From: Candidatus Enterococcus moelleringii
GTDB taxonomy: Bacteria > Bacillota > Bacilli > Lactobacillales > Enterococcaceae
Direction of reading: 5' to 3'
Assembly: GCF_017377575.1 (NCBI RefSeq)
Contig: NZ_JAFREM010000041.1
Coordinates: 1 to 63,096 of the forward strand
Length of the DNA: 63,096 bases
The notes beneath the pieces were generated by a model. It was not told where the DNA came from. It made no database searches and saw only the letters and a program-made list of their open reading frames with translations. Shown in pieces: positions 44,522-53,943 of the stretch (positions are counted from its first letter, which is position 1; every line of letters begins with the position of its first letter). The position numbers were made by a program, and so were the translations under genes.

Positions 44522-44830
44522 ATGAAGAAAATATGTTTTGTTGTCTATGTCAGTAATGGATTACACTATCAATCAATTACAGGAGCAGGCCACTTCAGTC
44601 AAATTGGGGTGATTAATGCATTGAAGAAGCAGCTTTCACCATATTATGACGTCTATTTTGATCCTGCTACTATGGAAGAAAAGCCAGACCTGTTAGTCGT
44701 TCCTGAACCCTTCAAGAACTACTTCGCTAATTCAGAAGAAAATATCTTGCTGCTTCCTGGCATCCTCTTCGTAGCAAAAGATGCTAAAGCCATCAAAGAA
44801 CACATCGACGATTATTTCGCTGAAAAGTAA
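44522..44830 (+). CDS. stand-alone copy of the XRE-fused alpha/beta domain
   Basis: A 102-residue protein that starts MKKICFVVYVSNGLHYQS and aligns over its full length with residues 100-203 of the preceding regulator, including LKKQLSPYYDVYFDP, EEKPDLLVVPE and LLLPGILF. It lies 16 nt downstream with AAGGAG before the ATG. It may form mixed assemblies with the regulator and so tune it (inference). No known family comes to mind. A tandem repeat array follows. Confidence 0.7.
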   Translation: MKKICFVVYVSNGLHYQSITGAGHFSQIGVINALKKQLSPYYDVYFDPATMEEKPDLLVVPEPFKNYFANSEENILLLPGILFVAKDAKAIKEHIDDYFAEK

Positions 44831-44849
44831 AAATGGCTGCCTGTTAAAA

Positions 44850-44966
44850 GCCGCCACTCATAGTTTGGGATTCATTTTTTCTAAAGTCGGGGAAAATGAG
44901 TCCTTTTTTCGTACGTTTGTTATCCAATTCTTTCTTACTTAATAGACTGGGAAAAGTGGAACTGGC
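44850..44966 (-). repeat. 162-bp repeat family, shortened copy B5
   Basis: Reads on the minus strand from GCCAGTTCCACTTTTCCCAG to a GAGTGGCGGC end. It keeps CGTACGA and the ATTTTCC stem but lacks about 45 bp of the middle. Confidence 0.7.
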
Positions 44967-45124
44967 AGCTAACTCCTTCTAAAGAATTAATTTTTCCAAG
45001 ACCGAGAAAAATTAGTCTCATCGTCGTACGCATACCATCGTGCTAAACATGTTTACTTATTATTTATATGTAGGATCATTATTAGCTATTTTCACAATTC
45101 CAAACTGCGAAAAGCACGAGTGGC
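44963..45124 (-). repeat. 162-bp repeat family, copy B4
   Basis: Full-length copy, minus strand, with GTGCTTTTCGCAGTTT, GGTATGCGTACGA and GGAGTTAGCTGCCA. It shares its terminal GCCA-type bases with both neighbours in the array. Confidence 0.9.
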
Positions 45125-45282
45125 AGCTAACTCCTTTTAAAGAAATAATTTTTCCAAGATCGGGAAAAATTAGTCTCATCGTCGTACGCATACCATCGTG
45201 CTAAACAGGTTTGCTCATTGTTTATGTATAGACTTCTTAATTAGCTACTTTTACAATACCAACTGCGAAAAGCACGAATGGC
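45121..45282 (-). repeat. 162-bp repeat family, copy B3
   Basis: Full-length copy nearest apf, minus strand, very similar to B4 in the outer and core parts but more diverged between. Confidence 0.9.
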
Positions 45283-45314
45283 AAAAAAAAGAGACTCCTT
45301 TGGAAAGGAATCTC
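45283..45314 (-). terminator. apf terminator
   Basis: Minus strand GAGATTCCTTT / AAAGGAGTCTC around CC, then eight T. Repeat B3 begins immediately after. Confidence 0.9.
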
Positions 45315-45331
45315 GTGAATTTATCTTTATT

Positions 45332-45982
45332 TTAGTACCAGCCGTTTGCTAACCAGAAAGCTTGAGCGCCTTCCCATGAGCCGTAACGAGAAGTTACATA
45401 TTGGTCTGCAACGCGTTCTTGGTTTTCTGCTGAGTAATCACCATTTAAGTAAGATGCGCTTAATTGGTAACGTCCGATGTATTGGCCGTTTGATGCAGAG
45501 TAAGAACCGCCTGATTCTTTTTGGGCAATCCATTCTTTTGCTGAAGATGATGCTGCAGGTACAGTTTCAGTAACAGGAGCTGCTGCTTCTTCTACTACAG
45601 GTGCTGGAGCTTCTTGAACTGGAGCTGCTGCTTCCTCTGCTACAGGTGCTGGAGCTTCTTGAACTGGAGCCGCTGCTTCTTCTGCTGCAGGTGCTGCTTC
45701 TTGAACAGGTGCTTCAGCTTCAGCAACAGGAGCTGCTGCTTCTTCTGAACCAATTGTCAATTCTTGACCAGCAAAGATCATATTAACGTTTGTAATTTTG
45801 TTTGCTTTTGCAATTGCATCAACTAAGCTGTTGTCGCCAGCAAATTTGTGTGAGATTTTTGATAAAGTATCGCCAGTTTCAACAGTGTATTTTTCTGCTG
45901 CGTGAGCATCTTGTCCACCAAAAGCCATACCAGTTCCTGCTGCTAATAAAGATCCAAATAAGAATGTTTTTCCTAATTTCAT
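45332..45982 (-). CDS. secreted LysM protein of the Apf/aggregation-promoting type
   Basis: Exported protein of 216 residues. A signal peptide (cleavage near DAHA-AEK) precedes a LysM domain (about 30-73, YTVETGDTLSKISHKF) that binds peptidoglycan. A low-complexity Ala/Pro/Glu/Val region with repeats of EEAAAPVQEAPAPVA follows, then the C-terminal domain WIAQKESGGSYSASNGQYIGRYQL...GYGSWEGAQAFWLANGWY-like ending typical of Apf surface proteins. It probably acts in cell wall shape or turnover. GGAGG precedes ATG 45982 by 11 nt. Confidence 0.88.
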   Translation of the reverse strand: MKLGKTFLFGSLLAAGTGMAFGGQDAHAAEKYTVETGDTLSKISHKFAGDNSLVDAIAKANKITNVNMIFAGQELTIGSEEAAAPVAEAEAPVQEAAPAAEEAAAPVQEAPAPVAEEAAAPVQEAPAPVVEEAAAPVTETVPAASSSAKEWIAQKESGGSYSASNGQYIGRYQLSASYLNGDYSAENQERVADQYVTSRYGSWEGAQAFWLANGWY

Positions 45983-46423
45983 TATGTTAAGTTCCTCCAA
46001 ATTGATTTCTACGTCTTCTTGACTACGAGAGTAACTTTACCATCCTTTCGTATTTCATGGGTGAAAATCTTATGACATTTGGTTACAATCTTGTGTAAAA
46101 ATGTAACAAAAAGTCCAAATACCTCTTTTTTGAAATAGTTGTTTAATTGCCTCTTTCAAGGAAAAACAGCTTGTCTTCAACGTTTCTTCACACAAATGCA
46201 TAAATATTTGCTTATCCGCTTGAAACATTGCAATCTTTCTGTAAAACTCTGAAACAATTTTTTTGGCTTTCAAAAAGGTCTTTTGGTGCATTATTCTTAA
46301 GAACCTTAGCTTGTTCTTGCAGCAAAGATTCATTTGTTGGATTGATTGTATTGAAGAAGACCTAAAATTACCTTGCTATAAGTTTTGACCGATTTACTCC
46401 AGCCATCAGCCCAGACAAAATTT
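45983..46423. other. intergenic region upstream of apf
   Basis: About 440 bp without a convincing gene. The minus strand holds GTTACA and TGTAAC inverted half-sites around 46082-46106 (sites 17 bp apart), roughly 100 bp before the apf start; they recall WalR half-sites but the spacing does not fit the known consensus. An 87-codon frame at 46070-46333 lacks a good ribosome binding site. Confidence 0.4.
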
Positions 46424-46450
46424 AAGCCCGAGCATCCGCTCGGGCTTTTC
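46424..46450 (-). terminator. terminator of the flippase gene
   Basis: AAGCCCGAGC / GCTCGGGCTT with an ATCC loop; weak T-tract on the minus strand. Confidence 0.8.
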
Positions 46451-46453
46451 CTA

Positions 46454-48100
46454 CTATTTAATACGTAATGTTTTGCGCCAGCTTTTAGCCTTTGCTCCCA
46501 GCAATTTTTCAGCTAGGCGAATCTTCAGCGTCACATAGACATACAATCCACTATTAAACAGACCGGTAATTAAACAGATCAACAGCGCATGCAAGCGGCT
46601 GTCCGGGTTCAGCCAGCGATAACTCAACTGCTGAACACCTAGCGTAAGCAGCCAACCAGCTAATACTAACCCCAGAATTAGTAAAAAGCGGCGAAAAGCT
46701 AGCTGGTAATTACTTTTGGTGGTTTTTTTAATCTTACGATAAGACAAGGCACTGGTTAAAACCAAGCCTAAAATCGTCGCAAGATAGGGACCGTACACTT
46801 CTAAAAGCTCAATCAAAGGCAGTTGGAGCAGGCCTTTCAGCACGAATCCCCCCAGCCAATAATACAAAGCCGGTTTCGCCTGCTGCAGGCTTTGCAGCAG
46901 AAAAGCCATTACCAAGGCAAAGCCAGCCACAAAGCTGGTGATCAATGCGACGATCAGCACCCGAGTACCTAAAGCATTCGCTCCGTAAAGCAGCGTATAA
47001 AGCGAGCGAGCATTCAGCAGCAGCCAAAAAATTACCGGCAGCATCACAAAGGAAAAACGCTGCAGATGAATACTGATGAAGCGCACCACTTCCCGTTTTT
47101 GCTGCTTGGCCACTCGTTCCATTAATGAAGGCAGATAACGCAGCAGCAAGGCCCCCGCCGCCGCAACCACGATTATCGCAACGCGATCGGGATTCGCCCG
47201 AAACAAGGCATAAAGGTTCAGCAGCTGAGTCTCGCTGTAATTCGTATTCGCGGCCATGACCGGAATAAACGTCAGTTGATCCATCAGTTTGTAGACAAAA
47301 AGCCCCGCACCTACCAGAACATAGGGCATAGCCCCTAAAAAGCCTTCCCACAAAATCACTTGGATCGAGGACTCGACCTTATCCAGACTACGCGTCGCAA
47401 GACTTTCCAAATGCTGCTGTTCCTTCTGCCAGAACAGCAGCAGCATAATCAGCGCACCCGCCACTCCAATAAACGTGGCAAAGACACTTTGAATAACCGC
47501 TGTTCGAAAGTTCGCTTGAAACACCAGCAGGATGAAAAAGCTGCTGACTAATAAATAGATTCCCTGCAACACCTGCCACACCAGCTGGGATAAGCCGATC
47601 GGAAATAAATCCTGGCTCCCTTGATAATAGCCCTGCAGCCCGCGCATAACCGGAAAAACAATCAGTGCTGCACTCATATAGCGAAGGATAACTGCTAAAT
47701 CTTCCCCACCTCCGGAAATACTAGCCAAAAACGGTGCCAATAAGAACATCGCTCCCGCCGTCAGCAATCCCAAGCCTAAATTTATCTGCAAGCTGCGAGC
47801 AAACAATCGCTGACTGGTTTTATATTCGCTCATGGCATTGTATTTTTCTACCTGCTGAGCCAACGCACTAGGAAGCCCCGCGGTTGCCACCAGGCCAAAG
47901 ATAGCAAACCAAGTGCCGCTCATATCTAAATAACTATTCGCAATGTTTCCCTGATCGCCCATCCAGGCATACCAAGGAATGATGATGACCGCTCCTAACA
48001 AGCAGGCATAAAAAGTGCCGCTGGTTAACCAGGAAGACTGCTGGATCACCTTTTCCTGGGGATGATAAACCGGTCGATAAGCTGCTTTGCGCTCCTCCAT
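46454..48100 (-). CDS. ytgP: MOP-superfamily flippase, probable lipid II flippase YtgP
   Basis: Membrane protein of 548 residues and about fourteen helices in the polysaccharide-biosynthesis/MurJ superfamily. Early segments such as GTFYACLLGAVIIIPWYAWMG and MRGLQGYYQGSQDLFPIGLSQLVWQV are characteristic. It is divergent from murE; the same neighbourhood (murE beside ytgP) is found in streptococci, where YtgP is the MurJ-type lipid II flippase. Family is firm, lipid II as substrate is inferred from context. The ribosome binding site is weak (AGCAGG). Confidence 0.85.
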   Translation of the reverse strand: MEERKAAYRPVYHPQEKVIQQSSWLTSGTFYACLLGAVIIIPWYAWMGDQGNIANSYLDMSGTWFAIFGLVATAGLPSALAQQVEKYNAMSEYKTSQRLFARSLQINLGLGLLTAGAMFLLAPFLASISGGGEDLAVILRYMSAALIVFPVMRGLQGYYQGSQDLFPIGLSQLVWQVLQGIYLLVSSFFILLVFQANFRTAVIQSVFATFIGVAGALIMLLLFWQKEQQHLESLATRSLDKVESSIQVILWEGFLGAMPYVLVGAGLFVYKLMDQLTFIPVMAANTNYSETQLLNLYALFRANPDRVAIIVVAAAGALLLRYLPSLMERVAKQQKREVVRFISIHLQRFSFVMLPVIFWLLLNARSLYTLLYGANALGTRVLIVALITSFVAGFALVMAFLLQSLQQAKPALYYWLGGFVLKGLLQLPLIELLEVYGPYLATILGLVLTSALSYRKIKKTTKSNYQLAFRRFLLILGLVLAGWLLTLGVQQLSYRWLNPDSRLHALLICLITGLFNSGLYVYVTLKIRLAEKLLGAKAKSWRKTLRIK

Positions 48101-48411
48101 AATAACCTGCTTTCTTAATTGGCTCTAAAATAGAACGTTCCCTACTCGAAGCAACGCTGTTTCCCAAAATTAAAAATGATAGTCGAACGCTTGATTCATT
48201 AAAGTTTTCTCATTTTAAAATTGATACTAATATTCTCCAAAATTGCACGCCCACAATTTTCTTCTTAAATTGATTATAATGATAAGAAAATATGTGGTCA
48301 ACTAGCAAAAGCCGTCAAAGCGCTATTTTATCATAAAAGCTCACCGGAATTTTCTGCTTTTAGAGCCGCTGTGCTATAATAACCTAGACAAAATGGTAAC
48401 GGAGGTCACTG
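48101..48411. promoter_or_regulatory. divergent ytgP/murE promoter region
   Basis: 311 bp, AT-rich. For murE an extended -10 TGCTATAAT ends at 48380 with no clear -35, and AACGGAGGT precedes the start. No further structure is evident for ytgP. Confidence 0.5.
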
Positions 48412-49908
48412 ATGACACTGACACTTACACAAATTCAACGCATTTTAGAAGAAGAAAACTTATTACGGGAATTTATTACCCCGGCTAAATGGGGTTTGAC
48501 TGCACCTTTTGAAAAAACCTTCCAGCAGCTTTCTTACGATTCCCGCAAAGCTGATGCCGATACGCTGTTTTTCTGCAAAGGCAATAACTTTAAAGCCGAA
48601 TATCTGCAGCAGGCACTGGATCAAGGCTTATCCGTCTATATTGCTGAGCAGCCTTTTGAGGTGGAAGCTGATTTAGCGATTATTGTTCATGATATTCGCA
48701 AGGCTTTAGCGGTTTTAAGCATGGCCTTTTACGGTTATCCCCAAGAAAAGCTGACGATTATCGGCATTACCGGCACCAAAGGTAAAACCACGACGGCATA
48801 TTTTGCCAAAAAAATCTTGGATCGGGCCAACGGTGAGAAGACCGCGTTGTTTTCGACTTTAAGCACTACCCTAGATGGCGTCACTTTTTTCAAATCGCAA
48901 TTAACTACGCCAGAATCCTTGGAGCTGTACCAAATGATGCAGGAAGCCGTAACCAACGGCATGACGCATTTGGTGATGGAGGTTTCCTCCCAAGCCTACA
49001 AGGTCGCTCGCGTGCATGGCTTAACCTTTGATGTGGGAATTTTCCTAAATATCTCGCCGGATCACATCGGCCCGATTGAACATCCCACATTTGAAGATTA
49101 TTTTTACTGCAAACGTCAATTAATCAGCCATTCCAAACAGATTGTTCTGCAAAACGAAACCGATCATGTGGACTTGCTGTTGGAAATGGCCCAAAAACAA
49201 AGCACGCCGGTAATCACCTATGGCGACATGGAAGCTGATTACCACGTAGAACCGCTGAAGCATCCTTTGTCCTTTGCTTTGATTGCTGAAAATGACGAGC
49301 TGGGTTTAAATGGCGAATACGATTTGCGCTTAGCTGGTGATTTTAACAAAGAAAATGCCGCGGCCGCCTTAATTGCCAGCCGTTTAGCCGGCGCCGATCA
49401 AGCCAACGCTAAAAAAGGATTGGCCGAAGCCTTAGTTCCCGGTCGGATGAATCTGCTGCTGAAAGAAAATGGCGCCCATATTTATGTGGATTATGCCCAT
49501 AACTATTTGAGCATGAAATCAATCTTAGCCTTTGCCAAGGAAAAACATCCCAAAGGAACTATCACTGTCCTTACCGGTTCTACCGGCGGCAAAGCTGAAT
49601 CACGGCGGGAAGGAATCGGACAAGCGATCGGTGAATACGCCGACGTTGCCATTCTAACCATGGATGATTCTAACTTTGAAGACCCTAAAGCAATCGCGGA
49701 AGAAATTCAAGCCGCGATCCAAAACGATCACGTCACCGTTCACTACATTGAAGACCGCAAACAGGCGATCCTTCAGGCCATTGACGCTGCCGGCCCTAAC
49801 GATGCCTTGGTTTTAGCCGGTAAAGGTACCGATAAATACATGACCTTAAACGGCGAAGACCAACCTTACGAAGGTGACTATGTAATAGTAGAAAATTATT
49901 TAGCGTAA
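48412..49908 (+). CDS. murE: UDP-MurNAc-tripeptide synthetase MurE
   Basis: ATP-dependent ligase of 498 residues that adds the third residue (expected L-lysine in this group) to UDP-MurNAc-L-Ala-D-Glu. The N-terminal domain has LSYDSRKA, the central domain the ATP site GITGTKGKTTTAYF and the conserved VMEVSSQAYKVARV, and the C-terminal domain LVPGRMNLL, VDYAHN and TGSTGGKAESRR. The amino-acid pocket shows TMDDSNFEDP rather than the DNPR of diaminopimelate enzymes, which agrees with lysine. Terminator follows. Confidence 0.95.
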   Translation: MTLTLTQIQRILEEENLLREFITPAKWGLTAPFEKTFQQLSYDSRKADADTLFFCKGNNFKAEYLQQALDQGLSVYIAEQPFEVEADLAIIVHDIRKALAVLSMAFYGYPQEKLTIIGITGTKGKTTTAYFAKKILDRANGEKTALFSTLSTTLDGVTFFKSQLTTPESLELYQMMQEAVTNGMTHLVMEVSSQAYKVARVHGLTFDVGIFLNISPDHIGPIEHPTFEDYFYCKRQLISHSKQIVLQNETDHVDLLLEMAQKQSTPVITYGDMEADYHVEPLKHPLSFALIAENDELGLNGEYDLRLAGDFNKENAAAALIASRLAGADQANAKKGLAEALVPGRMNLLLKENGAHIYVDYAHNYLSMKSILAFAKEKHPKGTITVLTGSTGGKAESRREGIGQAIGEYADVAILTMDDSNFEDPKAIAEEIQAAIQNDHVTVHYIEDRKQAILQAIDAAGPNDALVLAGKGTDKYMTLNGEDQPYEGDYVIVENYLA

Positions 49909-49920
49909 CCATAAAAAATG

Positions 49921-49960
49921 CCCGAACTTTGAGATCGTACTTCTCAAGGTTCGGGTATTC
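49921..49960 (+). terminator. murE/efaA terminator
   Basis: CCCGAACTTTGAGA pairs with TCTCAAGGTTCGGG around 7 nt, between converging genes. Confidence 0.85.
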
Positions 49961-49982
49961 TTGTTAAAAAGTCTTAAGCTAG

Positions 49983-50921
49983 TTATTGCGACAAACCTTC
50001 CGCAATCTTATCCAAATTCCATTTCATCATGGCGTAATAGCTGTCGCCGTCTTCGCCCTTTTCAGCCACTGAATCGGTAAAGACCTTCGAATAAATCGGG
50101 ATATCGGTATCCTGGGAAACGGTTTGTATCGGTTTCTCATTCACGCTGCTTTCCACAAACAAAGCCGGAACATTGCTCTCCCGCAAATTTCGAACCAACT
50201 GTTTGATTTGGTCAGGGGTGCCTTCTTCTTCGGTATTGATTTCCCAAATGTATTCACTTGGAATATCGTAGACCTTGGAGAAATATTTAAAACAGCCTTC
50301 ACTGGTAACAATCATCTTATTGTCTTCAGGGATCGCCGCAAATTTTTCTTTGGCCTCGGTATCCAAGGCACTTAATTTCTCAACATACTCGTTAAGATTC
50401 TTTTCGTAAAACTCCTTGTTATCGGGATCTTTCGCCGACAGTTGCTTTTCAATGTTTTGCGCGTAGATAATCCCGTTTTCCAAATTCAACCAAGCATGAG
50501 GGTCTTCTTTACCGGCTTCATTTTGCCCTTCAAGATAAATCACTTCTACCCCATCACTTGCGGCAAAATAATCTTTATCCTTTTCTTTATCAGCATTTTC
50601 TACCAGTTTAGTAAACCACGCGTTGCCACCGGTTTCCAGATTAATGCCATTATAGAAAATCACATCGGCTCGGGAAGTTGTTTGGATGTCCTCCGGCAGC
50701 GGTTCGTATTCGTGGGGATTTTTACCAACCGGTACAATACTGTGCAAGTTAATGCGATCCTGCCCGATGGTTTCCGTCATATCCGCCAAAATTGAGTTAG
50801 TCACCACCACATTCAATTTCCCATTGTCCTCTTCCTTCGAGGAGGCCGAATTAGATGAACAGGCAGCAAATAAAGTCAAACTCAATGCCGCTAACAAACT
50901 GCCTTTTAAGATTTTTTTCAT
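49983..50921 (-). CDS. efaA: manganese ABC transporter substrate-binding lipoprotein
   Basis: Cluster A-I (PsaA/EfaA) binding protein of 312 residues. Signal peptide with lipobox LFAACSS, metal-ligand His in [13 protein letters not shown] and EDPHAWLN, the signature [20 protein letters not shown], and late Glu and Asp ligands. These match manganese-binding EfaA/PsaA proteins. ATG 50921 overlaps the permease stop by 4 nt (ATGA); an upstream frame extension is ignored. Third gene of the efaCBA operon. Confidence 0.92.
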   Translation of the reverse strand: MKKILKGSLLAALSLTLFAACSSNSASSKEEDNGKLNVVVTNSILADMTETIGQDRINLHSIVPVGKNPHEYEPLPEDIQTTSRADVIFYNGINLETGGNAWFTKLVENADKEKDKDYFAASDGVEVIYLEGQNEAGKEDPHAWLNLENGIIYAQNIEKQLSAKDPDNKEFYEKNLNEYVEKLSALDTEAKEKFAAIPEDNKMIVTSEGCFKYFSKVYDIPSEYIWEINTEEEGTPDQIKQLVRNLRESNVPALFVESSVNEKPIQTVSQDTDIPIYSKVFTDSVAEKGEDGDSYYAMMKWNLDKIAEGLSQ

Positions 50922-51760
50922 TCGCTGATTACCTTCCTTCTGAAAAAGTTTTGTTTGGGTGAAATAAAGAAGCTGATGACAAAGAACGTCGTTGCGGTTA
51001 AAACAATACATGAACCCACCGCAATATTAAACGTGTAGCCGATGAACAGGCCGAGCAACGAGGACAACGCCCCTAAGCAAGCCGAAATCAGCATCATGGT
51101 TTTTAAACTGTTGGAATACAAGTAGGCCGTTGCCGCTGGCGTAATCAGCATCGCCACAATTAAAATCGTGCCGACACTTTGCATCGCCGTCACCGCCACC
51201 AACGTCAATAAAATCATCAGCAAATAGTGATAAAAACTCACTTTCATGCCTAACGCCTTGGCCATCAATGGATCAAAAGAGGTGATCAGCAATTCTTTGA
51301 AGAACAGTGCAATCACCGCTAACACTAGAATCGATACCCCGATGGTAATCCACTTATCAATATCCTGCACCGCCAAAATATTCCCAAACAAAATGTGGAA
51401 CAAATCAGTAGAGCTGTTGGCAATCCCGATCAGGATAACCCCCAGCGCCAAAAATGAACTAAAGGTAATCCCAATCGCCGTGTCCCCCTTCACCACACTA
51501 TTATTCTTAACGAAAGTGATAATCACCGAAGCCAAAATCCCAAAGGTGATTGCTCCGATAAAAAAGTTAATCCCTAAAATATAGGAAATCGCCACCCCTG
51601 GCAGAACCGCATGGGAAATCGCATCCCCCATCAACGACATCCCCCGTAAAATGATGAAGCAGCCGACAACGCCGGAAACCACGCCAATGACTAAAGCGGT
51701 AATTAAAGCATTTTGCAGAAAATGAAATTCCTGCAGCCCTTGAATAAAATTAGCTAGCAT
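50918..51760 (-). CDS. efaB: manganese ABC transporter permease
   Basis: ABC-3 family permease of 280 residues and about eight helices, with [24 protein letters not shown] as the conserved loop that contacts the ATPase. It overlaps the ATPase gene by 11 nt and efaA by 4 nt. ATG 51760 behind GGAGGAAG is preferred to the longer frame. Confidence 0.93.
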   Translation of the reverse strand: MLANFIQGLQEFHFLQNALITALVIGVVSGVVGCFIILRGMSLMGDAISHAVLPGVAISYILGINFFIGAITFGILASVIITFVKNNSVVKGDTAIGITFSSFLALGVILIGIANSSTDLFHILFGNILAVQDIDKWITIGVSILVLAVIALFFKELLITSFDPLMAKALGMKVSFYHYLLMILLTLVAVTAMQSVGTILIVAMLITPAATAYLYSNSLKTMMLISACLGALSSLLGLFIGYTFNIAVGSCIVLTATTFFVISFFISPKQNFFRRKVISE

Positions 51761-52484
51761 GGCGAACTTCCTCCCCGATGAAGATGGTGTCGCCATAAGC
51801 GCGAATCAGATTGGCTTTGCGGAAAGTTTCTGGCGTTTTGCCGACAGCGATCAGTTTTTTGTTCAAGATCATAACTTGGTCAAAATAGGTTTCCACTTTG
51901 CTTAAGTCATGATGGACAATCAAAATCGTCTTGCCTTGCTGTTTCAGCTGTTGCAACGTCTGCATGATGATCCCTTCACTAACGGAATCGATACCCACAA
52001 AAGGTTCGTCCAAGAAAATATAATCGGCTTGCTGCACTAAACAGCGCGCCACTAACACTCGTTGGAATTGTCCACCGGATAGTTCGCTGATTTGCCGATC
52101 CGCATATTCTTCCATACCGACTTCCGCCAAGGCTGCTTTGACATCTTGCCACTGCTTAGCCTTCAGTCGTTTAAACAAACCGACTGCGGGATACGTGCCT
52201 AAAGAAACACATTCCTTTACCGTAATCGGGAAAGTGAAATCAATCCCACTCTTTTGTTCTACATAAGCAATTGAGCTTAAACGTTTCGTCGCAGCTTGAC
52301 CGTCAATTACCGCATTGCCGTTATGAGGAACAATATTCAAAATGGCTTTCAGCAGCGTTGACTTGCCGGCGCCATTTGGTCCGATAATTCCAGTAATCGT
52401 CGGCCCCTCCAAAGAGAAATTGATGTCTTCCAAGGCCTTTGCTTGATTGTTGTAGCTGACATTGATATTTTCACAGGTAATCAT
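51750..52484 (-). CDS. efaC: manganese ABC transporter ATP-binding protein
   Basis: ATPase of 244 residues with Walker [14 protein letters not shown], signature [15 protein letters not shown], Walker B YIFLDEP and the switch His in LIVHHDL. It drives uptake with EfaB and EfaA. GAGGTGAG precedes the ATG. First gene of the operon, under a manganese-type operator. Confidence 0.94.
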   Translation of the reverse strand: MITCENINVSYNNQAKALEDINFSLEGPTITGIIGPNGAGKSTLLKAILNIVPHNGNAVIDGQAATKRLSSIAYVEQKSGIDFTFPITVKECVSLGTYPAVGLFKRLKAKQWQDVKAALAEVGMEEYADRQISELSGGQFQRVLVARCLVQQADYIFLDEPFVGIDSVSEGIIMQTLQQLKQQGKTILIVHHDLSKVETYFDQVMILNKKLIAVGKTPETFRKANLIRAYGDTIFIGEEVRHAS

Positions 52485-52535
52485 TTCTACTCACCTCATT
52501 TCATTAGATTGATAATTCTTCTCGTTTCTACAGTT

Positions 52536-52566
52536 TTAGGTTAACCTAATTTTATAGACAAGTCAA
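52536..52566 (-). promoter_or_regulatory. efaCBA promoter with DtxR/MntR-type operator
   Basis: TTAGGTTAACCTAA is a perfect 14-bp palindrome at 52536-52549 and matches the operators of EfaR/ScaR-type manganese repressors. Minus strand TTGACT at 52566-52561 is the likely -35, with the -10 region inside the operator, so binding would block RNA polymerase when manganese is plentiful. Confidence 0.88.
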
Positions 52567-52710
52567 CTCTAATAAATATTTTCTGCTCAACTTACTTTTC
52601 CTGGAAATTTTCATCCAGTCTTTTCAACAGACCAATTGAAAGCATTTTTTTTGCCGTCTAAATGATTCTATGACAAACTATTTATATTCATTTAAATGGA
52701 GGGAAGAACG

Positions 52711-53814
52711 ATGGAAAAAATTTTTGCAAGTCCGTCCCGCTATGTCCAAGGTAAAGGGATGCTGAAAAACGGTATGAAATACATCAAAGCCTTGGGATCA
52801 AATGTACTAATTATTACAGACGAAGATGTTTGGGAAATTGTCGGTGAAGAATTATTTGAAACGATGAAAAACGAAGACATGAAGCCAGTCAAAGAAATTT
52901 TTGGCGGCGAAGCCTCTGAAGACGAAATTGAACGAATTGGTAAAAAAGCCGAAGATGAAGATGTTGAAGTGATTGTCGCACTAGGTGGCGGTAAAGCGAT
53001 TGATACTGGTAAAGCCGTGGCGGATGATTTCAAACTGCCGATTGCGGTGCTGCCAACTGTGGCCTCCACCGATGCGCCGACCTCATCCTTATCAGTAATC
53101 TATTCTGACGAAGGAAAATTTGAAGGCTACCGCTTCTACGGTAAAAACCCAGATCTAGTCATGGTGGATACCGAAGTGGTCGCCAACGCGCCAGCCGAAT
53201 TATTAGCTGCCGGCATTGCCGATGCGTTAGCTACCTTGATCGAAGCCCGCTCAGTGGCGCAAAGTCACGGGGAAACGATGGCCGGCGGTGCACAAACAGC
53301 CGCAGCCATGGCGATTGCCGAAAAATGTGAGGAAGTCATTTTTGAAAATGCCTTTAAAGCCATGGAAGCCAACCGAGCAAATGTCGTAACCGAAGCCTTT
53401 GAACAAATTGTTGAAGCCAATACTTTATTGAGTGGTTTAGGCTTTGAAAGTGCCGGCTTGGCCGCTGCCCATGCGATCCACAATGGATTCTCGGTTTTAG
53501 ACGGGGATATCCACGAACTTTCTCATGGTGAAAAAGTCGCTTACGGTACTTTAACCCAAATGATTTTGGAAAACGCGCCGCAGGAAGAATTAGACAAGTA
53601 CATTGATTTGTATCAAACCCTGGATCTGCCAACAACTTTAGAAGATATGCATTTAGGCGATGCTTCGGATGAAGACCTGCTGAAGATCGGGGAACAAGCT
53701 ACAATTGATGACGAAACCATTCACGAAATGGCCATCAAAGTCTCGGCAAAAGACGTAGCCGATGCGCTTAAAGCAGTAGATGCGTATGTAAATATGTATC
53801 ATCCGACTAAATAG
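52711..53814 (+). CDS. gldA: glycerol dehydrogenase
   Basis: Iron/zinc-dependent alcohol dehydrogenase family member, 367 residues, that oxidises glycerol to dihydroxyacetone with NAD. Seen are ALGGGKAIDTGKAVAD (cofactor loop), LPTVASTDAPTSSLSVIY, and metal ligands in IADALATL, AAHAIHNGF and ELSHGEKVAYG. ATG 52696 is possible but lies on top of the GGAGGG site serving ATG 52711. The dihydroxyacetone kinase genes often found with it are not adjacent. Hairpin element A2 follows. Confidence 0.93.
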   Translation: MEKIFASPSRYVQGKGMLKNGMKYIKALGSNVLIITDEDVWEIVGEELFETMKNEDMKPVKEIFGGEASEDEIERIGKKAEDEDVEVIVALGGGKAIDTGKAVADDFKLPIAVLPTVASTDAPTSSLSVIYSDEGKFEGYRFYGKNPDLVMVDTEVVANAPAELLAAGIADALATLIEARSVAQSHGETMAGGAQTAAAMAIAEKCEEVIFENAFKAMEANRANVVTEAFEQIVEANTLLSGLGFESAGLAAAHAIHNGFSVLDGDIHELSHGEKVAYGTLTQMILENAPQEELDKYIDLYQTLDLPTTLEDMHLGDASDEDLLKIGEQATIDDETIHEMAIKVSAKDVADALKAVDAYVNMYHPTK

Positions 53815-53822
53815 TAAATAAA

Positions 53823-53933
53823 GGCTTCGCAAACTCGTTCAGCTTTGGAGCAATAAGTCTAAAATTTTGATAAACTGCTCCTCAAGTTTCTCAAAATTTT
53901 CACTTATTGTCGACAAAGCTAGTTTGTGAAGCC
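53823..53933. repeat. 111-bp hairpin element, copy A2
   Basis: Same length and layout as A1 at 31528-31638: starts GGCTTCGCAAACTCG, ends TTTGTGAAGCC, and shares ACTGCTCCTCAAGTTTCTC at its centre. It begins 9 bp after gldA. Confidence 0.87.
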
Positions 53934-53943
53934 AGACCTCATC

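Noticed and set aside
45601-45786. Leu/Gln/Glu-rich plus-strand frame opposite apf
   Set aside because: It is the antisense reading of the Ala/Pro/Glu repeat region of Apf and has no start context.
46070-46333. 87-codon minus-strand frame upstream of apf
   Set aside because: No good ribosome binding site, odd Cys/Phe/Lys composition and no recognisable domain; it covers the probable apf promoter region.
46809-47351. 180-codon frame inside the flippase gene
   Set aside because: Shadow of the GC-richer flippase gene; composition is not protein-like.
52630-52660. cre site upstream of gldA
   Set aside because: TGAAAGCATTTTTT resembles cre but lacks the central CG, so the match is not convincing.
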